From: Armatimonadota bacterium | GTDB taxonomy: Bacteria; Sysuimicrobiota; Sysuimicrobiia; Sysuimicrobiales; VGFF01 | Assembly (NCBI GenBank): GCA_016868955.1 | Contig: VGFF01000033.1 | Span: forward strand, 1-18,519 | Direction of reading: 5' to 3' | DNA length: 18,519 nt | The notes under the pieces: model-generated | What the model saw: the letters and a program-made list of their open reading frames with translations, nothing else | Database searches by the model: none | What the model was told of the DNA's origin: nothing | Made by a program: the position numbers and the translations under genes | Shown: positions 6,673 to 15,185 of the stretch, in pieces | Layout of the letters: each line of letters opens with the position of its first letter | Position numbering within the stretch: the first letter of the stretch is position 1

Positions 6673-7848
6673 ATGGCGCAACAAGCTGGTCGGGTCGCGG
6701 TCTCGGGAACGTCGGTGTTCTACGGCCTGATCGAGCGGGCGAAGAAGTATTCCGACGTGGTTAACATGGGGCGCGGCGACCTCGACCTGGACACGCCGCT
6801 GCATATCCGCAAGGCCGTCGCCGACGCGTTGCTCGCCGACGAGCCGCCGGCCGCGTGGCCGACGACCGGCGATCCGGCGTTGCGGCAGGCGATCGCGCGG
6901 CGCGCGCGGGCGCTCAACGGCCTCGACGTCGACCCTGAGACCGAGGTTCTCGTCACGAACGGCGGGCAGGAAGCGGTCTTCCTCATCGTGCAAGCGGCGG
7001 TTGGACCGGGTGACGAGGTGCTCGCCCCCGATCCGAACTACAACACTTACGCGGACGCGATCACCTTCGCCGGGGCGACGCGCGTGCTCGTGCCGACCAA
7101 GGTAGGAGAGGACTTTCGCATCGATCCCGAGCGGGTGCGGGCGGCGATCACGCCGCGCAGCCGCGCGCTGTTGATGGTGTCACCGAACAATCCGACCGCG
7201 AACGTCATCGCCCCCGACGTCGTGCGCGCGCTTGTCGCGATCGCCGAGGAGCACGACCTGATGATCCTCGCCGACGACACGTACGATCGGTTCCTCTACG
7301 ACGGCGCCGAGCACCTGTCACCGGGATCGCTCCCGGGCGCCGAGGCGCGCACCTTGACGATCAACACGGCCTCGAAGACGTACGCGATGACCGGTTGGCG
7401 CCTCGGGTGGATCACGGGCCCGGCCGACTGGATTCGCCAGGCGACGCGTCTGAAGGAGGGCACGAGCGGCGCCACGTCCGTCGTCGCCCAGCGCGCGGCG
7501 CTGGCCGCGCTCAGCGGACCGCAGGAGATCGTCGCCGAGATGCACGAGACGTACAAACGGCGGCGCCGCATCACGACGGACGCCCTCGATCGCACGGGAT
7601 TGCGCTACGGCAAGCCTTTGGGTGGCCAGTTCGTCTATGTCGACCTGTCGCCGGCCGGCGTCTCGTCGGTGGACCTCGCGAACCGCCTGCTCGACGAGCA
7701 CCACATCTTGATGTACCCCGGCGCCGGCTTCGGCACGGCCTGGGGCAGCTACGTCCGCATCACGTTCCTGCAGCCGGAAGAGGTGCTCGCCGACTGCCTG
7801 CGCAAGATCGAAGGCGTCCTGCACGACATGACCGCGCGCGGCGCCTGA
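6673..7848 (+). CDS. Class I/II pyridoxal-phosphate aminotransferase
   Basis: This is an aspartate-aminotransferase-fold enzyme, cytosolic, exchanging amino and keto groups between an amino acid and 2-oxoglutarate or pyruvate. Visible landmarks are NGGQEAVFLIVQAAVGPGDE (cofactor phosphate region near 97-115), PDPNYNTYAD, VSPNNPTANV (Asn near 173), ADDTYDRF (Asp201 and Tyr204), the Schiff-base K235 in NTASKTYAMTGWRLGW, and the carboxylate-binding Arg in YVRITF close to the C-terminus. Length (391 aa) is usual. ATG 6673 has a strong AGGGAGGG ribosome site. It is the first structural gene after the IclR regulator and probably acts on the amino acid released by the downstream hydrolases. The specific substrate is not readable; the family spans Asp, Ala, aromatic and other aminotransferases. 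Confidence 0.93.
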   Translation: MAQQAGRVAVSGTSVFYGLIERAKKYSDVVNMGRGDLDLDTPLHIRKAVADALLADEPPAAWPTTGDPALRQAIARRARALNGLDVDPETEVLVTNGGQEAVFLIVQAAVGPGDEVLAPDPNYNTYADAITFAGATRVLVPTKVGEDFRIDPERVRAAITPRSRALLMVSPNNPTANVIAPDVVRALVAIAEEHDLMILADDTYDRFLYDGAEHLSPGSLPGAEARTLTINTASKTYAMTGWRLGWITGPADWIRQATRLKEGTSGATSVVAQRAALAALSGPQEIVAEMHETYKRRRRITTDALDRTGLRYGKPLGGQFVYVDLSPAGVSSVDLANRLLDEHHILMYPGAGFGTAWGSYVRITFLQPEEVLADCLRKIEGVLHDMTARGA

Positions 7849-7951
7849 AGCGTCGGTGGCGTCCGCGCCGCGCGCGCGGATGGCGGCGCGAGGGTCATCG
7901 ACCGGGGGTCCGACCCGCGTCGAGTGGACGACGAGAGGAGGCGGTGCGGCG

Positions 7952-8815
7952 GTGAGCATCTACATCGTGGCCGACATGGAAGGTATCTCCGGCGTTTCCG
8001 GGGAGACGGTCGTACGCGTCGGTCACTCGGAGTGGGCGGAGCGCGGCCGGCACTACATGGCGTCCGACGTCAACGCCGCCATCGAGGGTGCGCTGGCGGC
8101 GGGCGCGAAGCGGATCTGGGTGCGGGACGGACACGCCGGCGGCGACAACCTCGTGCGCGAGCGCGTGCATCCCGCGGCGCATCTCATCTCCGGCGCGGGT
8201 GCGGTCTCATCGCACCTGCCGGGGTTGGACGACGGCTTCGACGCCGTGTTCCTCATCGGCTTCCACGCGCGTATGGGCACGCACAAGGCGCAGATGGACC
8301 ACACGATCACGACGGCGGCGATCGATGAGGTACGGCTGAACGGCACGGCCGTCGGCGAGATCGGCATCTACGCCGCGTACGCGGGCACCTTTGGCGTACC
8401 GGTGGCGCTCGTCACCGGCGACGCGGCCGCGACGAAGGAGTCGGAGGTGTTGCTCGGCGACGTGGGCACCGTCGCCGTGCAAGAAGCGTACGGCCGGTTC
8501 TCGTCGCGGTTGCTGTCGTTCGAGGACGCGCATGCGCGCATTCGCGAAGGTGCCGCGGTGGCGACACGTTCGCGCCGCCTGCCGTGGCGGCTGGAGATAC
8601 CGATTACAGTGGCCGTGGACTTCCTGCGATCGGCCGACGCCGACATGGCCGAATGCGTGCCGCTGTCGCGGCGCAGCGGCCCGCGTACGGTCGAGTACAG
8701 CGCCGACGCGCCGGACGTCGCGTTCCGAGCGCTGCAAGCGCTCGTGCACCTGGGAGGCATCGCCGCGCACCGGTGGGCCACCACGATCTACGGTTCCGGA
8801 TCCAAAATCGTCTAG
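7952..8815 (+). CDS. M55-family D-aminopeptidase (DppA type)
   Basis: M55 enzymes are zinc-dependent decameric aminopeptidases; Bacillus DppA cuts D-Ala-D-Ala and D-Ala-Gly-Gly and is linked to peptide transport. All key residues are visible: D8 and E10 in IVADMEGISGV, H61 in VRDGHAGGDN, H105 in FLIGFHARMG, the catalytic-type H117 in QMDHTI and E136 in GTAVGEIGIY. These positions match those of DppA closely. The length is 287 aa. GTG 7952 follows an AGGAGG (7936-7941) by 10 bases and begins exactly at the family N-terminus; an upstream in-frame GTG at 7856 adds low-complexity residues and was rejected. The stop codon overlaps the next gene's ribosome site. With the peptide permeases downstream, it suggests use of D-amino-acid-containing peptides, for instance from cell wall. 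Confidence 0.95.
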   Translation: MSIYIVADMEGISGVSGETVVRVGHSEWAERGRHYMASDVNAAIEGALAAGAKRIWVRDGHAGGDNLVRERVHPAAHLISGAGAVSSHLPGLDDGFDAVFLIGFHARMGTHKAQMDHTITTAAIDEVRLNGTAVGEIGIYAAYAGTFGVPVALVTGDAAATKESEVLLGDVGTVAVQEAYGRFSSRLLSFEDAHARIREGAAVATRSRRLPWRLEIPITVAVDFLRSADADMAECVPLSRRSGPRTVEYSADAPDVAFRALQALVHLGGIAAHRWATTIYGSGSKIV

Positions 8816-8823
8816 GAGGATCG

Positions 8824-9978
8824 ATGCCGACATTCGAAGCCGTGAAGAAGGACGTCCGCGAACGCATCGAGCGGATCCACAAGTTGATGGCCAGCCACGA
8901 CGTCGACGCGCTGATCTTGGCCGGACGCGGCGCGCCCGGTGCGTTCGGCGCCGTGCGTTACATCACGAACGTGAACACGTGGGCGGGCACGTGCGCCGCG
9001 GTGCTGGGCGCCGGCGATGCCGATCCCTGGATCCAGACGCAGAGCAGCTACCAAGCGGTCTGGATGCGCCAAGAGACGACGAGCGACGCAGCGCGCGTCG
9101 AGTCGTCGTGGACGCCGTGGAAGATCACCGGCGCGCGGGCGCGGCAGTATGCCGGACGCAACCGGCGCATCGGCGGCGTGTCGTTGGAAGGCTCGTTGAC
9201 GGTCGCTGAGCACGCGCGGCTGCGCGGAGAGCTGGAAGGTTACGAGATCGTCGACGTGACCGAGGCGTTCAACGACCTGCGCCAGATCAAGACGCCCGTC
9301 GAGGTCGAGGCGCTCCGCGAGCAGGGCAACATACTCAATGCGAGCCTCGACGTGTTCCGCCAGGCCGCGCGTGTCGGCGAGCGGTATTGGGACGCCTGCG
9401 CGGCGGCGGAGGAGTTCGTCAAGGGCAAAGGCTGCTTCTGGGGCCGCACGAAGATGTCCCTGGACCAGACGCCGTACACCGTGCCGACGCCGTTGGACCG
9501 GCGCGTGCAGCCCGACGACGTGATCAACTTCGAGATCGTCTACGAGTCGCCGTGGGGCTACTGGTTGGAGATGAACGCCGTCTACTCCGTGGGGTTGCTG
9601 CCGGCGGCGCCGCGTAAGATGCTGGACGCCTACGCGGCCGCCATCGAGTCGTCGGCGAAGATCGCGAAGCCGGGCGTGACCTGGCGCGAGATCTCCGCGA
9701 ACAACGACCGCGTCATCGGCGGCTTCGGCTTCAAGGTCATCGGCAAGCACACGCCCGATGGCCACAGCACCGGCCTGGACGAGATGGACGGGCCGAACTC
9801 GATCGTCGGGCCCGATCACGTCATCCGCGAGAACGTCGTGTTGTCGTTCCATCCAGGCACGGTGCTCGAGGACAACCGCGGATTCCTCATCTCCGACAAC
9901 TTCCTCGTCACGAAGGACGGCGCGGTGCGCCTGTCGCCGCGCACCGCGGAGCGGTACCACTTGCAGCTGGACGGGTAG
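8824..9978 (+). CDS. M24-family (pita-bread fold) protein with non-canonical metal site
   Basis: The family includes Xaa-Pro aminopeptidase, prolidase, methionine aminopeptidase and the metal-free creatinase. An N-terminal creatinase/prolidase-type domain (about 10-150: HKLMASHDVDALILAGRG, FGAVRYITN) precedes the M24 domain (about 155-375). The five usual ligands Asp, Asp, His, Glu, Glu appear changed: E237 (INFEIVYES), E249 (GYWLEMNAV), H314 kept (DGHSTGL), H343 in SFHPG where Glu-Pro-Gly is expected, and Ser357 in ISDNFLVT where Glu is expected. The second conserved His (HExP) is also missing. The overall fold and length (384 aa) are intact, so this is not decay. A non-peptidase activity such as creatinase-like amidine hydrolysis, or a different metal, is possible. 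ATG 8824 sits 4 bases after AGGAGG, which overlaps the M55 stop; the two are probably translationally coupled. Confidence 0.85.
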   Translation: MPTFEAVKKDVRERIERIHKLMASHDVDALILAGRGAPGAFGAVRYITNVNTWAGTCAAVLGAGDADPWIQTQSSYQAVWMRQETTSDAARVESSWTPWKITGARARQYAGRNRRIGGVSLEGSLTVAEHARLRGELEGYEIVDVTEAFNDLRQIKTPVEVEALREQGNILNASLDVFRQAARVGERYWDACAAAEEFVKGKGCFWGRTKMSLDQTPYTVPTPLDRRVQPDDVINFEIVYESPWGYWLEMNAVYSVGLLPAAPRKMLDAYAAAIESSAKIAKPGVTWREISANNDRVIGGFGFKVIGKHTPDGHSTGLDEMDGPNSIVGPDHVIRENVVLSFHPGTVLEDNRGFLISDNFLVTKDGAVRLSPRTAERYHLQLDG

Positions 9979-9986
9979 GGCCGATC

Positions 9987-11024
9987 ATGCGCGTCGGCGA
10001 CGTCGAGGCCGGGCCCGGTCAACACGCGTACGGCTTCGTGCGCGTGGCCGCGGGCCGGTCCGGGCTCGCGGCCGATGTGCCCGTGCACTTGATCGCCGGC
10101 GCCGCGCCGGGGCCGGTGCTGCTCGTGCAGGGCGCGGTCCACGGCAACGAGATCATCGCCTCGATCGCGATCGTGCGCCTGGCGCGCGCGATCGATCCGG
10201 CGCGGCTGCGCGGCACGGTGATCGGCGTGCCGGTGCTCAACCGCGTCGGGTTCGATCTCTCCGAGCGGTTAAACCGCATGGATGGCAAGGACATCAGCAC
10301 ATTGTTCCCCGGCTGCCCGAGCGGCGGCGTTTCGGACCAGATCGCCGCCGCGTACTTCCGCGAGGTCGTCGCGCGCGCGAACGTGATGGTCGAGCTGCAC
10401 GCCGGCGGACAATCCGGTTACGAGCGCTACATCCTCTACACCGCCGATCGGGATCCGGCGCGCCCGACCGAGATCGAGCGAAACCGGCGCAAGCTGGCGA
10501 TCGCGTTCGGCCTGGATACGGCGGCGTTCTTCCCGCAGGGCATTTTCGGCACGAACGCGTCCGAGGAGGCGTTCGAGCGCGCCGGCGTGGTCATGATCCA
10601 GCCGGAGATCGGCGGCGGCACCGGCTGGCACGAGCACGGCCTCGACAGCGTCGCCGACATCGAGCGCGGCGTGCGCAACGTGATGAAGGCGCTGGACATG
10701 ATCGACGGCGAACCGGAGACGGACGGCCCGCTGTGTACCGTCTACAACGCCGGCATCGTGTTGTGGAAGCCGCCGGTGGACGCGCTGTTCATTCGGCGCC
10801 AGGGATTCGGGGCGCGGCTCGCGGCCGGCGACCTGTACGCGACGATGCAAGATCCGTACACGGGAGAGACGCTGGCGGAGATCCGTACGCCGCAAGCGGG
10901 CATCGTGATCCCCAGCGGCCAGGAGTGGCCGACGGCGGGCACGACGTCGATCGGCATCCTCGGCGTCGTCGACGCCGTCGAAGATCGACGGACATTGGAA
11001 ACTTCCGTACGATTCGCGCGCTAG
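9987..11024 (+). CDS. Succinylglutamate desuccinylase/aspartoacylase-family (M14-like) hydrolase, copy 1
   Basis: AspA/AstE proteins are carboxypeptidase-fold zinc enzymes that remove an acyl group from N-acyl amino acids. Zinc ligands H52 and E55 (GAVHGNEIIAS) and H138 (VELHAGG) and the general-base E207 (IQPEIGGGTGW) are all present. The substrate-binding segment reads MDGKDISTLFPG, where AstE-type proteins have a D-x-NR-x-FPG pattern. A C-terminal small beta domain (about 255-330) contains LWKPPVDALFIRR and MQDPYTGETLAEI. Length is 345 aa. ATG 9987 lies 8 bp after the M24 gene, with GGGTAGGG as ribosome site. It closely resembles the gene at 17078-18112. The exact acyl substrate is unknown; some relatives act as deacylases of other amides. 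Confidence 0.87.
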   Translation: MRVGDVEAGPGQHAYGFVRVAAGRSGLAADVPVHLIAGAAPGPVLLVQGAVHGNEIIASIAIVRLARAIDPARLRGTVIGVPVLNRVGFDLSERLNRMDGKDISTLFPGCPSGGVSDQIAAAYFREVVARANVMVELHAGGQSGYERYILYTADRDPARPTEIERNRRKLAIAFGLDTAAFFPQGIFGTNASEEAFERAGVVMIQPEIGGGTGWHEHGLDSVADIERGVRNVMKALDMIDGEPETDGPLCTVYNAGIVLWKPPVDALFIRRQGFGARLAAGDLYATMQDPYTGETLAEIRTPQAGIVIPSGQEWPTAGTTSIGILGVVDAVEDRRTLETSVRFAR

Positions 11025-11065
11025 GACGCGCGTCGTGATCACGACGTGCCCGGGAGGACGAGAGG

Positions 11066-12034
11066 ATGAAGATCGGGAACCTCGCGCCGCAGGCGGGGCA
11101 GAAGTCGTACGGCACGCTCGTGGCCACGCAGACGCGCGGCCAGTTCGCGGCGGAGATCCCATTGCACGTCGTCCGCGGCGCCCGCCACGGCCCGGCGCTC
11201 GTCGTGCAAGCGGGAGTCAGCGGCTTGGAGATCGAGCCATCGATGGTGCTGCCGTCCGTCGCCGAAGAGCTGAACCCGGCCGAGATGTCGGGCACGCTCG
11301 TGCTCGTGCCGCTGCTCAATACTTCGGGGTTCGAGTTCGAGCAGGCGAACGCGATCTGGGACGATACGAACCTGCACGAGGTCGGACGCGGGCGCGCCGA
11401 CGGCACGGTCAGCGAGCAGCTCGTCGACCGCTACTACCGCGACGTGATCGCGCCGGCGGACGCGGTGCTCGACGTTCGCACCGGCGCGAAGTGGGGCTAC
11501 TTCCGCTACGCCGGTGTCTACGAGACGGCATCGCAGGAGAGGTCGCGGACGCTGGCGACCGCGCTCGGCCTGCCGCACGTTCTGCTCGGGCAGCCGGCCG
11601 GCCGCACGATCGCGTGCGAAGCGGCGCGCGACGGCAAGGCCGTCGTTTCCGTCTGGGTCGGCGGCGGCCCGGGGTTGCGCGATCATCGTGAGAGCGACCT
11701 GCGGCGCATCCGCAACGCGGTCCGCAACGCGCTGCGCTCGCTCGGCATGCTCCGCGCCGCGTTCGAGGGCGACACGGAACAGCCGATGGTCGTGTCCTGC
11801 CACACCGTGCTGCGTCATCCCGGCGCGCGGGGCTTCACGTTCATCGACAAATCCCGTCGCGGCACGCGCGTCGACGCCGGCCAGAGCATTGGGCAGATCG
11901 TCCACCCGTTCACCGGCGACGTGCTCACGGAGGTCAAGGTTCCGCGCGACGGATTCATGATCGATGCGGGCGCGTCCTGGCCGGTCGTGCCGGACGGCTA
12001 TCCGCTTGCGATCCTCGGCGACATCGTTTCCTAA
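11066..12034 (+). CDS. AspA/AstE-family paralogue lacking zinc and catalytic residues (probable pseudoenzyme), copy 2
   Basis: The protein aligns along its whole length with its two neighbours of the same family: start MKIGNLAPQAGQKSYGTLVA, LVVQAG, GTLVLVPLLNTSGFEFE, VGGGPG, and the end HPFTGDVLTEVKVPRDGF. The active site is gone. The HGNE ligand motif reads SGLE (S52, E55 kept), ELHAGG reads DVRTGA (R138), PEIGGG reads VWVGGG (W197 in place of the catalytic Glu), and the MDGKDISTLFPG segment is replaced by WDDTNLHEVG. The reading frame is clean for 322 codons, which argues against simple decay. It may bind ligand, or pair with an active paralogue as a regulatory subunit. ATG 11066 has AGAGG close upstream. 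A different chemistry using other residues cannot be excluded. Confidence 0.82.
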   Translation: MKIGNLAPQAGQKSYGTLVATQTRGQFAAEIPLHVVRGARHGPALVVQAGVSGLEIEPSMVLPSVAEELNPAEMSGTLVLVPLLNTSGFEFEQANAIWDDTNLHEVGRGRADGTVSEQLVDRYYRDVIAPADAVLDVRTGAKWGYFRYAGVYETASQERSRTLATALGLPHVLLGQPAGRTIACEAARDGKAVVSVWVGGGPGLRDHRESDLRRIRNAVRNALRSLGMLRAAFEGDTEQPMVVSCHTVLRHPGARGFTFIDKSRRGTRVDAGQSIGQIVHPFTGDVLTEVKVPRDGFMIDAGASWPVVPDGYPLAILGDIVS

Positions 12035-12046
12035 CGGGAGGCTCCC

Positions 12047-13435
12047 GTGTCACAGACGATCGACAGGACGACCAGCGTGGAGGACCGGTTCGGTGCGTTC
12101 GTCACCGGCCTTCGCTTCGAGGACCTCCCGGCGGCAACGGTGCGGGCGGCGAAGCGGGCTTTGTTCGACGCCATCGGCACCGCGCTCGGCGGTTATCAGG
12201 ACGAATTCGGTCGGCGGGCCGTCGCGTTCGCGCGCGAGGCGTGCGCCGGCAATGACGCGAGTGTGCTCGGCGGCGGCGAGCGCCTGACGATGGACGGCGC
12301 CGCGTTCGTTAATGCTTGCCTGACGAAGAAGCCCGGCATGGAAGACTCGCACCGTGCGTTCGGCCACGTCGCCTGTCAGATCGTCCCAGCCGCGCTTGCA
12401 GCGAACGAAGCGGCCGGACAAGACGGCAAGCACCTGATCGCGTCGATCGTCGCCGCCTACGAGATCTTCGGGCGCGTCGGCCGCCAAGTTCGCCAGCCGC
12501 ACCTCGCGCACGGCCTGGACATCAAGGGCACGGCCGGCGCGATCGCCAGCGCGGCGGCAGCGGCGCACGGGCTCGGCCTCGACGCGCGTGGCGCTGCGCA
12601 CGCCATGGGGTTGGCGACGTGCCTGGCCGGCGGTCTCGAGACGTACACGCACGACGCGCAGGACAGCGACACCGAAGATCTGGTCAGCGGGTTCGCGGCC
12701 CGCAACGGCACGTTCGCGGCGCGCGCCGCGCGCGGCGGCCTGCGCGCGCCGAAGGGCGCGATCGCCGGCGAAGGCGGCTTCGTCGCCGCCTATGGCGACG
12801 GCGTCGACCTGGCGCGGCTGGTCGACGGCTTGGGCGCGGGCTTCGAGATCGACACGATTGCGTTCAAGCCGCACGCCGGCTGCCGCCACGTTCATCAGGC
12901 GGTCGACGCGGCCTTGGCGGCGCGCGCGCAAGGCGTGCCGCTGGAGGGCGTGGCTTCGATCCGTATCGGCACGTACCGGCACGCGCTCGGCGCCGCGTTT
13001 CGCACGACGCTCGCGCCGGAGAATCCCGCGGCCGCCGAGTACAGCCTTCCGGTCGCGGCCGCGACCGCGCTCGTCTTCGGCGGATTCTTCCCCGAGGACG
13101 TCGCGCGGTTCGACGATCCGCGGGTGACGGCGCTGCTGCCGAAGATCCAAGCGACTGTCGATGAAGAGATCCAAGCGTCCTATCCGCGCAAGAACGGCTG
13201 CTGGATGGAAGTCGCGCTCACGGATGGGCGCGTCGTTCGCAGCGGCGTCGAGTACGCGAAGGGCGAGCCGGAGAACATGCTCTCCGACGCGGAGTTCGAC
13301 GCGAAGTTTCGGAAGCTCTCCGGCGACTTGATCCCTCGCGTACAGCTCGACACGTTGATCGACGCTTTGTGGACCGTGGAGCGCGCTGGCGCGGTCCGGG
13401 ACCTCGTCCGGCAAGCGGGGCGACCAGGGAGCTGA
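12047..13435 (+). CDS. MmgE/PrpD-family protein
   Basis: The family includes 2-methylcitrate dehydratase (PrpD), cis-aconitate decarboxylase and iminodisuccinate epimerase, all acting on small di- or tricarboxylates without metal. Visible landmarks are an N-terminal helical domain (LPAATVRAAKRALFDAIGTA, near 27-46), the active-site strip GMEDSHRAFGHVACQIVPA (97-115), HGLDIKGTAGAIASAAAAA, THDAQDSDTEDLVSGFAARN, FKPHAGCRHVHQAVDA (273-288) and a C-terminal domain with YSLPVAAATAL. Length (462 aa) is normal. GTG 12047 follows GGGAGG, 12 bp after the preceding stop. No methylcitrate-cycle genes are nearby, so propionate catabolism is unlikely. In this setting it may isomerise or dehydrate the acid released by the AspA-like hydrolases. 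The precise reaction is not readable. Confidence 0.93.
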   Translation: MSQTIDRTTSVEDRFGAFVTGLRFEDLPAATVRAAKRALFDAIGTALGGYQDEFGRRAVAFAREACAGNDASVLGGGERLTMDGAAFVNACLTKKPGMEDSHRAFGHVACQIVPAALAANEAAGQDGKHLIASIVAAYEIFGRVGRQVRQPHLAHGLDIKGTAGAIASAAAAAHGLGLDARGAAHAMGLATCLAGGLETYTHDAQDSDTEDLVSGFAARNGTFAARAARGGLRAPKGAIAGEGGFVAAYGDGVDLARLVDGLGAGFEIDTIAFKPHAGCRHVHQAVDAALAARAQGVPLEGVASIRIGTYRHALGAAFRTTLAPENPAAAEYSLPVAAATALVFGGFFPEDVARFDDPRVTALLPKIQATVDEEIQASYPRKNGCWMEVALTDGRVVRSGVEYAKGEPENMLSDAEFDAKFRKLSGDLIPRVQLDTLIDALWTVERAGAVRDLVRQAGRPGS

Positions 13436-13436
13436 C

Positions 13437-13457
13437 CCGGCCTGCAGGGGCGGCCGG
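13437..13457 (+). other. Hairpin directly after the MmgE/PrpD stop codon
   Basis: CCGGCC (13437-13442) and GGCCGG (13452-13457) form a 6-bp all-G/C stem with a 9-base loop, one base past the stop. No T-run follows. It could stabilise or partly separate the transcript before the solute-binding-protein gene, which is often expressed more strongly than its operon partners. It could also be chance in G+C-rich DNA. Confidence 0.3.
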
Positions 13458-13533
13458 AGACTGCGGAGGAGGTGCGACGGAAGCGCGAGGCTCGGCGAAT
13501 CGCACGGCAAGCGCATGAGGAGGAGGATTCAGG

Positions 13534-15123
13534 ATGAGAGCGGTTCTGACAGTGCTGCTATTGTTCGTCCTAGCCTTTCCCGCGCAACAAACGCTGGCGC
13601 AATCGCCGGCCGGTGCGACTCTCAACTGGGGCGAAGACCGCGACTACCGCACGCTCGATCCGCGCGTGACACAATCGCGCCATGAGTGGCAGGTCATAAT
13701 GCACGTCTTCGATAGCCTGATCTTTCGGGACGCGGACGGCAAGTTCCATCCCTGGCTCGCCGAGAGCTGGCAGTTCTCCCCCGACCGGCGCAGCATCACG
13801 TTCAAGCTCCGGAAGGGCGTCACGTTCCACGACGGCACCCCGTTCAACGCGGAGGCGGTGAAGTTCACGTTCGACAGCATCCAGGATCCGGCGGTCGGAT
13901 CGCAGGCCGCGATCGATCTGCTCGGCCCCTACAAGTCGTCGGAGGTCGTCGATCCCTACACGATCCGCGTGAACTGGAACCAGCCGTACGGTCCCATCAT
14001 CGCGAACCTGTCGACGGCGAACCTGGGCATCGTCTCGCCGGCGGCCGTGAAGAAGCTCGGAAACGACGGCTTCGCGCGGGCGCCGGTCGGCAGCGGGCCC
14101 TTGAAGTTCGTCGAGTGGGTCGATCGCCAGCGCGTCGTCCTCGACCGCAATCCGGCGTACAAGTGGGCGCCGGCGGCGCTGAAGAACAAGGGCGCGGTGC
14201 AGTTCGAGCGCGTCGTGCTGCGGATCATCCCCGACGACTCGACGCGCGTCGCCGCGTTCGAGCGGCGCGAGATCGACCTCATCGAGTCGATTCCAGCGAT
14301 CGAGGTCAAGCGCTTCCGCGGCGCCGCGAATACCGACGTCATGCTCGGCCTCGTCACCGGTCTGCCCGAGTCGGTCATGTTCAACATCAGCGTCGCGCCG
14401 ACGAACGACGTGCGGGTGCGGCGCGCGTTCATGCACGCCGTGAACCGTCCGAAGCTCGTCCAGGATTTGTTCTACGGCACCAAGAAGCCTGCGTACTCGG
14501 CGATCACGGAGTCGACGCCCGGCTATTGGAAGGGCGCCGAGGCGCTCTATCCGTATGACCTCAACCGGGCGAAGGCGCTGCTCGAGGAAGCGGGCTGGAA
14601 GGTCGGCGCCGGCGGCATCCGCGAGAAGGACGGCCAGAAGCTGGAGATGAACTTCCGCGTCCTCGTCTTTCCCGACGTCGCCGTCGCGCTGCAGTCGTCG
14701 GTGCGCGAGGCCGGGATGCAGCTCAACGTCGAGAACGTGACGAAGCCCAAGCAAGACGAGTACATCCTGGCCAACGACTATCACGTGCTGACGCTGTCGT
14801 GGAGCGGCGCGGACCCGAGTATCTTGAGCATTCCGTTCCACTCGCGTAACGTCCCCGAGCCGGGCAAGTTCAAGTTCAATTGGAACCGGATCAAGTCGCA
14901 GGCGCTCGACCGCTTGCTGACCGACGCCGACGGCGAGACCGATCCGGCGAAGCGGGCGCGCATCCTGCAGAGCATCCAGCAGTTCGTCCTGAACCAGGGC
15001 TTGATGTTCCCGATGCACCCGCTCGTCCAGGCGACCGGATACTACAAGAACATCAGCGGCCTGCGGTTCGCGCAGACGCAGTATCAAGTCATCTTCAACG
15101 ACGTTAGGGTGGGCCGCCGCTAG
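13534..15123 (+). CDS. ABC transporter family 5 solute-binding protein (peptide/nickel type)
   Basis: This is an extracytoplasmic receptor that delivers peptides or similar solutes to DppBC-type permeases. Residues 1-22 are a signal peptide with hydrophobic core LTVLLLFVLAF and a type I cleavage site TLA-Q. There is no lipobox cysteine, so the protein is probably soluble in a periplasm. The mature part has the SBP_bac_5 pattern: YRTLDPRVTQ, FDSLIFRDADGKFHPWLAES (59-78), SITFKLRKGVTFHDGTPFNA (87-106), GSGPLKFVEW, RNPAYKW, VRVRRAFMHAVNRPKLV and YPYDLNRAKALLEEAGW. Length (529 aa) is normal. ATG 13534 lies 7 bases after AGGAGG, the strongest ribosome site in the cluster, which suits a protein needed in excess. 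The permeases follow directly. The ligand is unknown; peptide-like or N-acyl compounds are suggested by the neighbours. Confidence 0.97.
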   Translation: MRAVLTVLLLFVLAFPAQQTLAQSPAGATLNWGEDRDYRTLDPRVTQSRHEWQVIMHVFDSLIFRDADGKFHPWLAESWQFSPDRRSITFKLRKGVTFHDGTPFNAEAVKFTFDSIQDPAVGSQAAIDLLGPYKSSEVVDPYTIRVNWNQPYGPIIANLSTANLGIVSPAAVKKLGNDGFARAPVGSGPLKFVEWVDRQRVVLDRNPAYKWAPAALKNKGAVQFERVVLRIIPDDSTRVAAFERREIDLIESIPAIEVKRFRGAANTDVMLGLVTGLPESVMFNISVAPTNDVRVRRAFMHAVNRPKLVQDLFYGTKKPAYSAITESTPGYWKGAEALYPYDLNRAKALLEEAGWKVGAGGIREKDGQKLEMNFRVLVFPDVAVALQSSVREAGMQLNVENVTKPKQDEYILANDYHVLTLSWSGADPSILSIPFHSRNVPEPGKFKFNWNRIKSQALDRLLTDADGETDPAKRARILQSIQQFVLNQGLMFPMHPLVQATGYYKNISGLRFAQTQYQVIFNDVRVGRR

Positions 15124-15185
15124 TCCACGCGGCGCGGGTCGCCGCGGGTTCGGCCGCGGCAGCACGAAACGGAATGGGGAGGGCC

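Noticed and set aside
7892..7916. Nested inverted repeats GGGTC...GACCC and GACC...GGTC before the M55 gene
   Set aside because: They cannot all pair at once and no T-run follows, so they are not supported as a terminator.
7856..7951. Upstream GTG start for the M55 peptidase
   Set aside because: It adds 32 low-complexity residues, whereas GTG 7952 has an AGGAGG 10 bases upstream and places D8/E10 as in DppA.
8584..8823. Upstream extension of the M24 reading frame
   Set aside because: The extra 80 codons overlap the M55 gene in another frame and look Arg/Ala-rich like a shadow frame; ATG 8824 has a strong ribosome site.
13472..13537. 21-codon leader ORF (GTG) whose TGA overlaps the ATG of the binding protein as ATGA
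   Set aside because: Its only ribosome-site-like sequence touches the GTG with no spacing, and the product is a highly charged peptide without features. The binding protein has its own strong ribosome site.
13570..15165. 531-codon open frame on the minus strand opposite the binding-protein gene
   Set aside because: It mirrors the codon pattern of the clear family 5 binding protein and shows no recognisable domain.
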